This document shows, piece after piece, positions 13,501-23,475 of a DNA stretch of 64,000 bases. The DNA comes from Saprospiraceae bacterium (GTDB lineage: Bacteria > Bacteroidota > Bacteroidia > Chitinophagales > Saprospiraceae). The notes beneath the pieces are model-generated. The model had not been told where the DNA came from. It did not search any database and saw only the letters and a program-made list of their open reading frames with translations. Location: the NCBI GenBank assembly GCA_016711125.1, contig JADJTQ010000005.1, forward strand, positions 760,669 through 824,668, given 5' to 3'. Each line of letters begins with the position of its first letter. The stretch's first letter is position 1. The translations under genes were made by a program, and so were the position numbers.

Positions 13501-16137
13501 CTGGCATAGTAACGAGACGATACGAAGGGCTCCAGTGACAGGTGATAGTGTGGTTATCGTGAAAGATCAACTATTTGAAATCTACGACATCGCGATCGCA
13601 GACCGTCCTCAGCAGGGCTCGGCCAACCCCTGTAATCAACCACCAGTTGCGGTGTGTGGTAATGCGGCGCTCTATGTGTCGCAATCTTGTACGGCATCAT
13701 CCAGTGCTGCACAACTGGCGGTAGGTAGTTTTGATCCGGATGGAGATTTTCTTCAATATACTTTGTCATCTGTAGGACCATATGAGGTAGGGGTCCACCA
13801 ACTAAGTCTATATGTCAGCGATGGTTATTTACAGGACACTTGCAATTTTAGCCTGACAGTACTCGATACCACATCTCCGGATATTACTTGTCGCGATACC
13901 ACATTATTCCTTGATAGCATGGGCGTCGCTTACTTGAATCCGTTAGACCTTCTTTATTCTTTTCTAGACAATTGTGATTCAATGCCTGATTCATTGGTAA
14001 TCAGTGAACAGGAATTCGACACCAACGACATTGGTCTGAAGGAGGTGACACTTCAGGTCTTTGATGTGTATGGGAATAAATCAACATGTCAATCGAGTGT
14101 GATTATTGCAAGTCAACCGGTTAACCAGCCACCGCTAGCCATTTGCGATACCCTCTGGCTTTATGTCGATGCACAATGCAATACCAATATGGATTTTCTA
14201 GATCTTGGTATAAACTCCTTCGACCCAGACGGAGATTCAGTCAGTATTACTCTTTATCCGACCGGGCCCTTTCTCCCGGGTGAGCATCTTATTGAAGTCA
14301 GGGTGAGCGATGGCTTGCTGGCCGATACCTGTTTGTCCAGACTGATCGTATTGGATACACTGGGTCCTGTTATTACTTGTTACGATACCGGGTTTGTGAT
14401 GGATCAGAGTTTTTTACTCAGTTTATCACCAGATGATTTACCCATATTCTTTGAAGACAACTGCGATACTCCGGATTCGATCATACTTAGTCAATCTTTT
14501 TCGATTGTGATGACCTCGGTTTTGACACTATTCTGGTTACCTTCTTTTTCAATGGTATACAGCAGTTATCTTGCCAGGTGCCCCTCTATTTAATGGGGCC
14601 CGATGCTGACAACGACGGTGTAGCAGACTGCCAGGATGAATGTCCGAACAATCCCAACAAAACTAAAATGGGACAATGTGGTTGCACCACTAACGAGGTA
14701 GACACAGATAACGATGGCACTCCTGATTGTGACGATGAATGCCCCACAGATCCAGCTAAAATTCTGCAGGGCACATGCGGATGTTTTACAGCAGATACGG
14801 ATAGTGACGGAGATGGAGTGAGTGACTGCCTCGACTTTTGCCCGAACGATCCTAACAAGATCTTTTCTGGATCATGTGGTTGCGGCGTTGCTGATGCTGA
14901 CAATGATGGTGATGAAGTACTAAATTGCCAGGATGGTTGTCCCAATGATAGTTTGAAGGTAACCCCTGGAGTCAATGGATGTGGAGTTTTGGACCTCACA
15001 CCACCTGATGCTGATGGCGATGGTACCCCAGACGTAAGTGATCGTTGCCCCTTTGATCCAAATAAGAACCAACCCGGCATATGCGGTTGTGGATCATCTG
15101 ATACCCAGGTCGATACCGATGGTGATGGTCTTATGGATTGCCTTGACGCCTGCCCTGATGACCCTTTGAAAATAGCACCTGGAGGTTGCGGCTGTGGAGT
15201 AGTAGATACTGATACAGACGGTGATGGAGCCGCAGATTGTATCGATCAATGTGATAATGATCCCAATAAAGTGCTTCCTGGTATTTGTGGCTGTAGCCAG
15301 ACTGAAGAAGATTCGGATGGAGATGGCTTACTCGATTGTCAGGATGGCTGCCCGGAAGACAGTTTGAAATTTGCTCCGGGTATTAGTGGATGTGGTATTG
15401 TGGATTCGGTACCTCCGGATACGGACAATGATGGTACCATTGACGCATTGGACCGTTGCCCGATTGATCCCAACAAGATCGCCCCCGGTATTTGTGGATG
15501 CGGAGTTGTGGATAGTGCGATAGATTCCGATGGTGATGGAATTCGTGACTGTTTAGATGGATGTCCACAAAATCCTTTGAAATCATCAGCGAATGCCACG
15601 GGGTGTTTTAGCCCTTGTTCAGACTTTAATATTATGCTTGACTATACATTAACGCAAAACACTACGGAGATATCTTCAACCTGGATTGATGCCAGCGGTA
15701 ACTTAATGGCTGAAAAAATCTTTTTGCAGGCAGGCAGTTTTTTGCAATTGGATCCTGGCTTTTTAATAAATGCGGGCTCAAATATGACAGCCAATATCGA
15801 TGCATGTGTGGGGGGCATTTCGATGTCATCATTTAATCTAGTATCAACCTCAAAAGCTGCTGAATTTGTATCGACTAATGACGACTTCTATTTCTGGGAC
15901 AGCCAATCAATGGTGCGAATACCTTTGGAAATTATTAAGTCGGGAAGAGTAGATATCACCTATTTCAATTTGGATAAAGGAAAAATGGCCTATTTGATGT
16001 ATGACGAATTTTATAGTTCTGGTTTATACCAAATCATCCTTCGAAATAATGCGGACCTGTCAGATGGATTTAAAATCAAAGTGGTGGTTAATGATGTATT
16101 GTATAAAGCATTCTATTTGAAGAAGCCAATCAGATGA
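10553..16137 (+). CDS. Secreted YWTD-propeller / thrombospondin-3 repeat protein, one frameshift
   Basis: Large exported protein of about 1,860 residues. An N-terminal signal peptide (MKTSYTPIAMARMFLFVVYF) is followed by an Ig-like unit, a YWTD (LDL-receptor class B) beta-propeller at about 170-425, cadherin/Ig-like units with the FDPDGDSL motif, a second YWTD propeller at about 765-1015, further FDPDGD units, and then ten thrombospondin type 3 calcium-binding repeats (14590-15600; DxDxDG acidic loops with paired Cys). The end carries the shared C-terminal module (AGSFLQLDPGF, around 15640-15810) plus about 105 extra residues. One T is missing in the run 14497-14501; restoring it joins the 1346-residue frame to the one ending at 16137. 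The many DxDxDG loops imply Ca2+-stabilised structure. Binding of an extracellular ligand is an inference from the propellers. Confidence 0.82.
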
Positions 16138-16189
16138 TTTCCTAAGACGTCCTCTATTGAGCATCTCACCTTTTTATATATACTAGAGA

Positions 16190-16400
16190 GAACAGAGTTT
16201 ACATTCTGCGGCTTTGAGGGCAAAACACAGGTGTCGCCATTGCGTAGAGCAATTGAGCCTAGAAAGGGGTGACGCCTTTTCGCTTGCTCCAAGATTATGC
16301 TTCGATCAAAGGGTGACACGAAGCAATTGAGCCAGCAAAGGGTGACACCTTTTCGCTTCCTCCTTTGCCGAAGAGAAAGCAGAATGTACATTCTGCGGCT
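16190..16400. repeat. Dispersed palindromic intergenic element, paired copy
   Basis: Two palindromes in direct orientation, ACAGAGTTTACATTCTGC (16192-16209, degenerate) and GCAGAATGTACATTCTGC (16379-16396, perfectly self-complementary over 18 bases), bracket two or three blocks of the GGGTGACACCTTTTCGC type with CAATTGAGCC between. The same layout occurs at 23180-23351. The rest of the 16138-16623 gap shows nothing I recognise. Confidence 0.75.
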
Positions 16401-16623
16401 TCATGGAATAGCTGACAAATACACTAGATCCACCTATTTTGATCATAAACCTGACTGACTACTAGGACACATTTATATCTCACCTATATGTTTCCCTGTA
16501 CTTGAATATCTAGGAGGATCTGTAACCAATTCTGGGTTTTCATGGATTAACGATGAGAAGTGCGTGAGGTACTTTTGATGTAGTGAGCAATAGATATTAC
16601 AAACACACTAAATCAGCAGCAAC

Positions 16624-19194
16624 ATGAGAAAATCTTACTGGATCATCAGCACCTGTACCCTTGTTATCTTAGCTTGTTTTGCAGTTCTTAAAAGTCTTCA
16701 GCCACAAGTTATTCCTCCGAAAGAAAGAGATTCAGAACGTGAAAGATTGGCTTCCGAAGCCCGATTTCGTCATGACTTTCTCATGACCCAGGATCCGTCT
16801 CTAGGTTATGTGCCCAAAGAACGTCTGCTCCGAGCCAGGCAGCAATTCGATAATAAAGTGAATAATGCGGTTTATAGTGAGAGTGCCATCGGCAGTGTGA
16901 CCTGGAATGAACGGGGGCCTAATAACGTTTCCGGACGAACGAGGTCTATCCTCATTGATAAAAGTGATGCCACGGGTAATACGGTTTTTGTTGGCGGAGT
17001 CGCCGGGGGTCTATGGAAAACTACCAATGGAGGAACCACCTGGATACCGATCAACGAATTTTTTACCAATATGGCGGTAAGTACGATCGCTCAAGACCCC
17101 AATAATTTCAGTATCATTTATTTTGGCACCGGAGAGGGTTGGGGCAATACCGATGGTGTGCGAGGGCTTGGAATCTGGAAGTCAACAAACGGTGGAGCGA
17201 GTTTTACGCAATTGTCGTCGACAAACTTTGCTTCGACGGGCACAGTAGAATTCGATTTCGTCAATAAGATTGTAGTGAAAGCGGTGGGTGCTGCTTCGTA
17301 TGTTTTTGCTGCAACTAGTAGTCGATTCTGCAATCACGGTGGAATTTTACGCTCCACCGATGGGGGGACCAACTGGACACGATATGCTGGTGATGGAATC
17401 AATTGCGCTACCAGCCCAGGAACTGATTGGGCTACGGACATTGAGATCGCGGCAAATGGTGACTTGTTTGCGGGATTCGGATCAGATCCTACATATGATG
17501 GGATCTATAAATCTACTGACTCAGGTACAAGTTGGTACAAGGTTTTCTTTTCAAGTGCCAATTGGGACCGGATAGAGTTGGCCTGTGCCCCCTCAAATGC
17601 AGCGGTCATTTATGCATTGATTGAAAATGATGCCAACAATGGTATTCCATTGATTGTCAGAACAGTTGACGGAGGCATGACCTGGTTTGATTTTACGAAT
17701 ATTAATTGGTCGGGTGATAATTGTAGTACGGTCAATCCGGATTGGACCCGGGGTCAGGATTGGTATGATCTGGCCATTGCAGTTGATCCTTTGAACGCTG
17801 GCATCGTCTATGTTGGATCAGTTGATCTATTTAAAACGATAGATGGGGGTGTCAATTGGACTACCATATCAAGTTGGTGGGGTGGCTGTGGCAAACAATA
17901 TGTTCATGCCGATCATCATGTTATCGTTTTTGAAAATAGCAATGAAATTTGGTTTGGTAACGATGGGGGCGTCTACAAGACCAATAATGGTACGGCAGCT
18001 ACCCCCACCATCACATTCAAAGGGACTGGTCTGAATATAACCCAATTTTATGCAGCTGATTTACATCCCACTTCGGGTTCAAATGTCATGCTGGCCGGAG
18101 CTCAGGATAATGGGACTCTTCGCTTCACTTCTGCTGGCATCAACAATACTTCTGAAGTCACAAGCGGAGATGGAGCTTTCTGTCATATCGACCAGGATAA
18201 TGGAAATGTACAGATATCTTCGTACACCTTCAATAACTATTTTATCACCGAAAACAATTGGTCCTCAAATACAGAGGTCAGTGGCAGCGATAATGGCCGA
18301 TTCATTAATCCGACCGACTATGACGACCTGGCCAATATGTTATATGGATCTAGCGCCGTAGACTTTTTCTCGCGAGTTTCGGTCGCTAGCAAGACTCTGA
18401 CGTCTGTTCAGGTAACCGATTTCCCAGGGGTGAATAATGTGAGCAATAGTGGCATTTATGCAATTTCATCCGTTCGGGTAAGTCCTAATGTTTCCAACCG
18501 GGTTTATTTTGGGTTTGCTAACGGTACCGTTTATCGGGTCAACAATGCACACACCGGGACAACCAATACGGCAAGTCTGGTCTTTAGTGAAAGCTTTGCT
18601 GAAGGGCGTTATATATCATGCATCGAAATTGAAGAAGGCAACGAAAATCACATTATTGTCACGCTCAGTAACTATGGAGTGACCAGCATCTATGAAACTC
18701 AAAATGGTAATGCTGCTACTCCGACTTGGCAAGCAGTGGAGGGTGACCTACCCGACATGCCGGTTAGGTGGGCCATGATTAATCCAGCCAACAGTGATCA
18801 GGCTTTGATTGCCACGGAACTGGGTGTATGGGTGACCGCCAACCTCAATGGGGCCAGCACCGATTGGATTCCCATGAACACCGGCATGGCCAACATCCGC
18901 ATGGATATGGTGAAATACCGGGCATCTGACAATCGGGTATTTGCCGCGAGCCACGGACGAGGTTTATACACATCAGACAACTTGGTTTCTACCTGCCTGC
19001 AAGAGCTCCTTACACTTTCTTCATTTTTGGACAATACTACATACGATAATGCTTTCGAAATACAATCATCGGCAGTGATGAATAAAAACAATGTCACATT
19101 TAAAGCGGAGGGAAGCATTAATCTGTTGAATGGATTTGAAGTGTCTCCGAATAAGGTTTTCAATGCTTTGATCGACGATTGTGTTAATCACTGA
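16624..19194 (+). CDS. Secreted sortilin/VPS10-like Asp-box propeller protein
   Basis: An 856-residue intact protein. Residues 1-25 form a signal peptide or N-terminal anchor (WIISTCTLVILACFAVL). The body is a repeated Asp-box (BNR) propeller with many S/T-x-D/N-G-G-x-x-W boxes, such as KTTNGGTTW, KSTNGGASF, RSTDGGTNW, KSTDSGTSW, RTVDGGMTW and KTIDGGVNW. This is typical of sortilin-like and glycoside-hydrolase BNR folds. No hydrolase active-site signature is evident, so binding rather than catalysis is likely but unproven. The last 65 residues match the shared C-terminal module (SSAVMNKNNVTF, INLLNGFEVSP, ALIDDC), with Cys four residues from the end. A LuxR-type gene follows. Confidence 0.85.
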   Translation: MRKSYWIISTCTLVILACFAVLKSLQPQVIPPKERDSERERLASEARFRHDFLMTQDPSLGYVPKERLLRARQQFDNKVNNAVYSESAIGSVTWNERGPNNVSGRTRSILIDKSDATGNTVFVGGVAGGLWKTTNGGTTWIPINEFFTNMAVSTIAQDPNNFSIIYFGTGEGWGNTDGVRGLGIWKSTNGGASFTQLSSTNFASTGTVEFDFVNKIVVKAVGAASYVFAATSSRFCNHGGILRSTDGGTNWTRYAGDGINCATSPGTDWATDIEIAANGDLFAGFGSDPTYDGIYKSTDSGTSWYKVFFSSANWDRIELACAPSNAAVIYALIENDANNGIPLIVRTVDGGMTWFDFTNINWSGDNCSTVNPDWTRGQDWYDLAIAVDPLNAGIVYVGSVDLFKTIDGGVNWTTISSWWGGCGKQYVHADHHVIVFENSNEIWFGNDGGVYKTNNGTAATPTITFKGTGLNITQFYAADLHPTSGSNVMLAGAQDNGTLRFTSAGINNTSEVTSGDGAFCHIDQDNGNVQISSYTFNNYFITENNWSSNTEVSGSDNGRFINPTDYDDLANMLYGSSAVDFFSRVSVASKTLTSVQVTDFPGVNNVSNSGIYAISSVRVSPNVSNRVYFGFANGTVYRVNNAHTGTTNTASLVFSESFAEGRYISCIEIEEGNENHIIVTLSNYGVTSIYETQNGNAATPTWQAVEGDLPDMPVRWAMINPANSDQALIATELGVWVTANLNGASTDWIPMNTGMANIRMDMVKYRASDNRVFAASHGRGLYTSDNLVSTCLQELLTLSSFLDNTTYDNAFEIQSSAVMNKNNVTFKAEGSINLLNGFEVSPNKVFNALIDDCVNH

Positions 19195-19298
19195 GAATTG
19201 AAATAGACACTATGAGATCTATCGACCCACAGGATTTTTGTGTCTCAAATGGACTTTGCTTTGTCTCATATTCCGAATCAAAATTAAAATCACGACCT

Positions 19299-19544
19299 AT
19301 GCAAAAAACTGCTTGCAATTCGATGTTTGTTTCGAATATTCGAGTTACGTTGACCACTCGTGAAAAAGAAATACTTCAATTGATTTCACAAGGATTTTCT
19401 TCCGACGAAATTGCCAGTGATCTATTTTTAGGCTCAGAGACGGTACGCACTTATCGCAAATCTTTGCTACAGAAATTCAGAGCTCGCAATACAGCACATT
19501 TAATTCGATCTGCTTTTGAGAGAGGAATTTTAGCGCCCAAGTAA
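19299..19544 (+). CDS. Small LuxR-type HTH regulator (solo), copy 2
   Basis: GerE-type HTH protein closely related to the one at 9439 (TTREKEILQLISQGFS, DEIASDLFLGSETVRTYRKS, FRARNTAHLIRSAF). The frame is open back to an ATG at 19212, but the ATG at 19299 gives an 81-residue protein matching the paralogue's length, so I prefer it. There is no sensory domain. It sits between two giant exported proteins, repeating the surface-gene plus LuxR arrangement. Target genes cannot be read from the sequence. Confidence 0.82.
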   Translation: MQKTACNSMFVSNIRVTLTTREKEILQLISQGFSSDEIASDLFLGSETVRTYRKSLLQKFRARNTAHLIRSAFERGILAPK

Positions 19545-19744
19545 ATGACACATGACTTGTGTAGTTTTATTTGAGATTTGGTAAAGCAGAATAAAACAAA
19601 AAGACACTGGATACCGACAACTATTTTCCGGGACCCTCTACACCAGTTATTCTTTGAATGGGTTGATCTCAGCTAAGGATTCGGAATGGCAATGCCTTTT
19701 GATTTGGGTCACAGAGTTTACCTTGCGAGGGTGAATGGTATCAC

Positions 19745-19782
19745 AACCCAAGTATGAGTGGCATTCGATGGGATACTTGGTT
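19745..19782. promoter_or_regulatory. Bulged inverted repeat upstream of the YSGGD-repeat gene
   Basis: AACC(C)AAGTAT at 19745-19755 pairs with ATACTTGGTT at 19773-19782 around a 17-base spacer, 36 bases before the ATG at 19819. It could be an operator or a leader hairpin; there is no direct evidence for either. The rest of 19545-19818 is featureless. Confidence 0.35.
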
Positions 19783-19818
19783 TAATATTTGCTGTTGGGA
19801 TTGAAAAAGTAAAGGTCA

Positions 19819-22800
19819 ATGCGAGTCACTGCATCGCTAGTTAGAACGGGATCGATTTTAATCTTTTTTCTTCTTTTCTTAAGTAAAGTGATCATTCCGA
19901 CTCGGAGTGCACCAAAGAGTGTACATGCTTTCATTTCCTTTTACTCTATTGGTCTGTCAGATGATTTGGTATCAACCTACAAACGTTGCTTTGAAGGATT
20001 CTTTCATTTTAGCAAAGAAGATGAATTAAACATCGCAGAAGAAACTAAGGTGGAATCTTCAGGATCACTATCTGTAGTCCACGATTTTTATGGGTCAGTT
20101 AGTTGCCCACCAGATGTGTCGCTTAATGTAGATCCTGGGAGTTGCTCAGCTGTAACTGTCAACCTTGGAACACCCACCTGTACTCCAGATTGCAGTGGTA
20201 TCACAATTGAAAATGATGCACCCTTAATATTTCCAGTGGGGGAAACCCTGGTAAATTGGACATTTCGTGATTCTCAAGGAAACACTTCCAGTTGCTCACA
20301 GAAAGTGACAGTTATAGACAATGAAGCACCGCACTCCATTTATCCTCATTGTTCCTATTGGAACAAGAGTGATCTGGATATGTGTTTAGGGGAGGCACTA
20401 GAAATAAATGCGGATTTAGGACTTCTTATAGAGGCGCAAACCTTTTATTTTGATAATTGTGGTTACACAATCAGCTTTCATTGGGGTACCATTTCAGATC
20501 CCACAAATTCTGATTGTGAATGGACTATTAGGTATACGTTTGCACATTATGACCCAAGTTTCAATGTCAGTTACTGCGATATAACCTATTCGGGGGGAGA
20601 TAGATCCCCGCCGGAATTAATCAATAGCGAAGTGGATTGCAGCAGTTTGGACATGACGGACCAATCAATCTGCTTATCTGATGCACTAAATTTTGATCCT
20701 TCAACACTTGAACTACCGGTTGCTTCACTGTACGACGACGGTTGTGGAACCGTGATGGCAGAATTTATCAACACAGTAGCTGATGAGGCCAATTCAGATT
20801 CATTCTGGGTTTTTACCTACGAATACGCAGTCAAAGATGTTTGTCATAATGCAGTCAGTTGCTATGTAGTCTACTCGGGTGGAGACCATCAACAACCTAT
20901 AGCTCTTTGTCGAGATATCCTGATTCTACTTGATGGGCAAGGAGTAACAACTATTTTACCTGAGCAAATTGATAGCGGTTCCACGGATGACTGCGGTATA
21001 GCTCATATTTCTCTCAGTAAAACTGATTTTAGCTGTTTGGACAAAGGTATGCAAACGGTTGTTTTGACGGTCACCGACTATGCCGGTAATTTTGATACTT
21101 GTCATTCGGTCGTCACAGTTGTAGATGACTTGGATCCGACTATTTCTTGTCCTCCTGATATTTATACGGTCACTGAACCTGAGATCTGCTTTAATGGTGA
21201 CCTGAATTTGGGAAGTCCTGCAATTGGTGACAATTGCAATATTTCTATGATCCAGCACGATGCTCCTGATTACTTTCCCATTGGGGAAACTTTGGTAAAA
21301 TGGACTGCGACAGATCAGTCTGGAAATCAGTCTTTTTGTAATCAGCTGGTATCTGTTGTAGATGCAGAAATTCCCACAACTATTCCAGGGGCTAGTTGCT
21401 CTGATCTGGATATGACCGGACTAAACATGGGTTTGGACGAGGCAGAACAATTTAACGGGTTGTCACTTGCATTAGATATTTTTGATCTGTATCAGGATAA
21501 CTGTGGAATTTCTAGCGTGGGATATTATGGTTTTAATGCAAACCCTCAAAATTCCAATTGTTCATGGACCTTAGATCATTTTTACATAATCTTTGACGTC
21601 AATGGACTTAACACCTGGTGCGAGGTGACCTATTCCGGTGGAGAAACAGAAGCTCCCGAATTGATAAATAGTGAGATCGATTGTAATAGTCTGAATTTGA
21701 TATCACAAACAATTTGTCTTTCCGAGGCTTTGAGCTTTGATCCGTCTACGTTGGAGTCAGCAGTATCGACTTTATATTCTGATAATTATGGAATGGTTAC
21801 CGCATCACATAGTATTACCACTCCGGGATCTTCAAATAATGATTGTAGTTGGAGTTTCACATTTGAGTTTATCATCAAAGATGCTTGCGAAAATACTACC
21901 ACATGTCAGGTGACTTATTCCGGTGGAGATACGGAAGCTCCCATCCTGGTTGACAGTCAGATCGAATGTAGCAGTTTGCATGATGCAGGACAAAATCTTT
22001 GCTTGTCCGACGCAATGACCTTCGATGCTACAAGTTTGGAAGACTCCATTGCAGCCATTTACACGGATTGTGGAGGTGTTCAGGTAGAACTGACAAATAC
22101 AATAGCAGGTGAATCAAATAGCGATTGTGATTGGAGTTTTATTTACCAATACATTATTAGCGATGGATGTGGCAACTCAACAACTTGTGACATCACTTAT
22201 TCAGGTGGAGATACGGAAGCTCCCAGACTCAGTGATAATGAGATTGATTGCAGTTCACTTGACATGACCGGTATCAATCAATGTTTGGGCAATAGCAATG
22301 GGTTTGATCCTGTTACTTTAGAGACAAGTGTAGCAGCTCTTCATACCGATAACTGTAGTGTCGCAATTGCAGTTTATACTAGATCATTTGCCGGTGAAAA
22401 TAATTCGGATGTAGCCTGGGAATTCACACATGAGTTTAACGTCAAGGATGCCTGTGACAATTCTATAAGTTGTTTTGTAACTTATTCGGGTGGTGACACC
22501 GAGGTACCCAGCGCAGTTTGTCAGGATATTGAAATTACGCTAGATAGTGAGTCGGGACTCGCTTCGATAACTCCTGGGCAAATCGATACTGGCTCAAGTG
22601 ATAATTGCGGCATTGCAACTACCACTTTGGATAAGTCTGCTTTTACTTGTGCCGATGTAGGAGAACAAAGTGTGACAATGATGGTCACCGACAATGCTGG
22701 CAACATGAATACTTGCCCAGCTATGATCATGGTTCTAGGATCAGCAGCCTGTGGGCCCGTCCCGTGCACACCTACCATGGTAATCGATGCTACTTTTTTG

Positions 22801-23004
22801 GCTAATGATCCACATCAGATGCTTTTCCATGCGGGAAAGAAGCTATCGTCAGACGGCATTATCACGAGTGGTGAAAACATTGACTTCAGAGCCGGTGAAG
22901 AGGTGGAATTACTTCTGGAATTTGAAGTCCAGTCAAATGCTATAATGACAATTGCCATTCAGGACTGTATTCCTGCAGGTGGTCAAACTCAAATAAAGAA
23001 TTAG
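19819..23004 (+). CDS. Secreted HYR/YSGGD-repeat surface protein
   Basis: A 1061-residue intact protein. The signal peptide is within residues 1-30 (ILIFFLLFLSKVIIP). It contains HYR-like domains (CPPDVSLNVDPGSC and CPPDIYTVTEPEIC) and six units of about 90-100 residues that begin with C-S/N-x-L, carry a CLSDAL-type helix, a DNCG-like loop and a W-x-F core, and end in TYSGGDTEAP. Units of the 80-residue type occur in the middle and near the end. The C-terminus (FLANDPHQMLF, then ITSGENIDFRAGEEVELLLE, then IQDC) is nearly the same as in the gene ending at 9339, so the two are paralogous in their last 100 residues. No T9SS tail is seen. A structural or adhesive extracellular role is inferred. 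Confidence 0.87.
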   Translation: MRVTASLVRTGSILIFFLLFLSKVIIPTRSAPKSVHAFISFYSIGLSDDLVSTYKRCFEGFFHFSKEDELNIAEETKVESSGSLSVVHDFYGSVSCPPDVSLNVDPGSCSAVTVNLGTPTCTPDCSGITIENDAPLIFPVGETLVNWTFRDSQGNTSSCSQKVTVIDNEAPHSIYPHCSYWNKSDLDMCLGEALEINADLGLLIEAQTFYFDNCGYTISFHWGTISDPTNSDCEWTIRYTFAHYDPSFNVSYCDITYSGGDRSPPELINSEVDCSSLDMTDQSICLSDALNFDPSTLELPVASLYDDGCGTVMAEFINTVADEANSDSFWVFTYEYAVKDVCHNAVSCYVVYSGGDHQQPIALCRDILILLDGQGVTTILPEQIDSGSTDDCGIAHISLSKTDFSCLDKGMQTVVLTVTDYAGNFDTCHSVVTVVDDLDPTISCPPDIYTVTEPEICFNGDLNLGSPAIGDNCNISMIQHDAPDYFPIGETLVKWTATDQSGNQSFCNQLVSVVDAEIPTTIPGASCSDLDMTGLNMGLDEAEQFNGLSLALDIFDLYQDNCGISSVGYYGFNANPQNSNCSWTLDHFYIIFDVNGLNTWCEVTYSGGETEAPELINSEIDCNSLNLISQTICLSEALSFDPSTLESAVSTLYSDNYGMVTASHSITTPGSSNNDCSWSFTFEFIIKDACENTTTCQVTYSGGDTEAPILVDSQIECSSLHDAGQNLCLSDAMTFDATSLEDSIAAIYTDCGGVQVELTNTIAGESNSDCDWSFIYQYIISDGCGNSTTCDITYSGGDTEAPRLSDNEIDCSSLDMTGINQCLGNSNGFDPVTLETSVAALHTDNCSVAIAVYTRSFAGENNSDVAWEFTHEFNVKDACDNSISCFVTYSGGDTEVPSAVCQDIEITLDSESGLASITPGQIDTGSSDNCGIATTTLDKSAFTCADVGEQSVTMMVTDNAGNMNTCPAMIMVLGSAACGPVPCTPTMVIDATFLANDPHQMLFHAGKKLSSDGIITSGENIDFRAGEEVELLLEFEVQSNAIMTIAIQDCIPAGGQTQIKN

Positions 23005-23169
23005 GGAATTATTTAAGAAAATTGCTTGTATTGTTTTTCGCAGCAATGGACTACTTGCAAAAGAGTACTAGACGGATTTATATTCCGTGTTTTCTTTCAA
23101 GACAGGGTGACGACTTTTTCACAGACCACTGGCAAAATTCTTTTGTATAGGATGAGCTATTTGGCGGAC

Positions 23170-23355
23170 ACAAGAGAGAGCGGAATTTACATTCTGCGGC
23201 TTTGCAAGCAAAACATAAGTTGTCGCGCTTGCGCATGGACATATGAGCCGAGCAAAGGGTGACGACTTTTCAAATTGCGCTGAGATCATGTTCCGACCAA
23301 AGGTGACACCTTTTTCTGTAGAACACAGAGAAAGCAGAATTTACATTCTGCGGCT
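23170..23355. repeat. Dispersed palindromic intergenic element, paired copy
   Basis: Palindromes at 23180-23197 (GCGGAATTTACATTCTGC) and 23334-23351 (GCAGAATTTACATTCTGC), both followed by GGCTT, bracket blocks AAAGGGTGACGACTTTTC and AAAGGTGACACCTTTTTC. Same order as at 16190-16400. It lies in the 23005-23475 gap between convergent genes. A GC-rich patch CCCCGGGCCGCGGCCGG at 23401-23417 also stands out. Confidence 0.75.
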
Positions 23356-23475
23356 TCTTTTTGCGATTCAATCAAATTGCGCAGGCTTCGGTAGCACTCT
23401 CCCCGGGCCGCGGCCGGCTACCGATGACTTTTAAAATCAGAGGCCTTTCTGCACTGTGGTCTCCAGCTACAGACA

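Noticed and set aside
16190..23355. Insertion sequence or integron ends
   Set aside because: The palindromes are short and in direct orientation, with no transposase or integrase gene and no clear target duplication.
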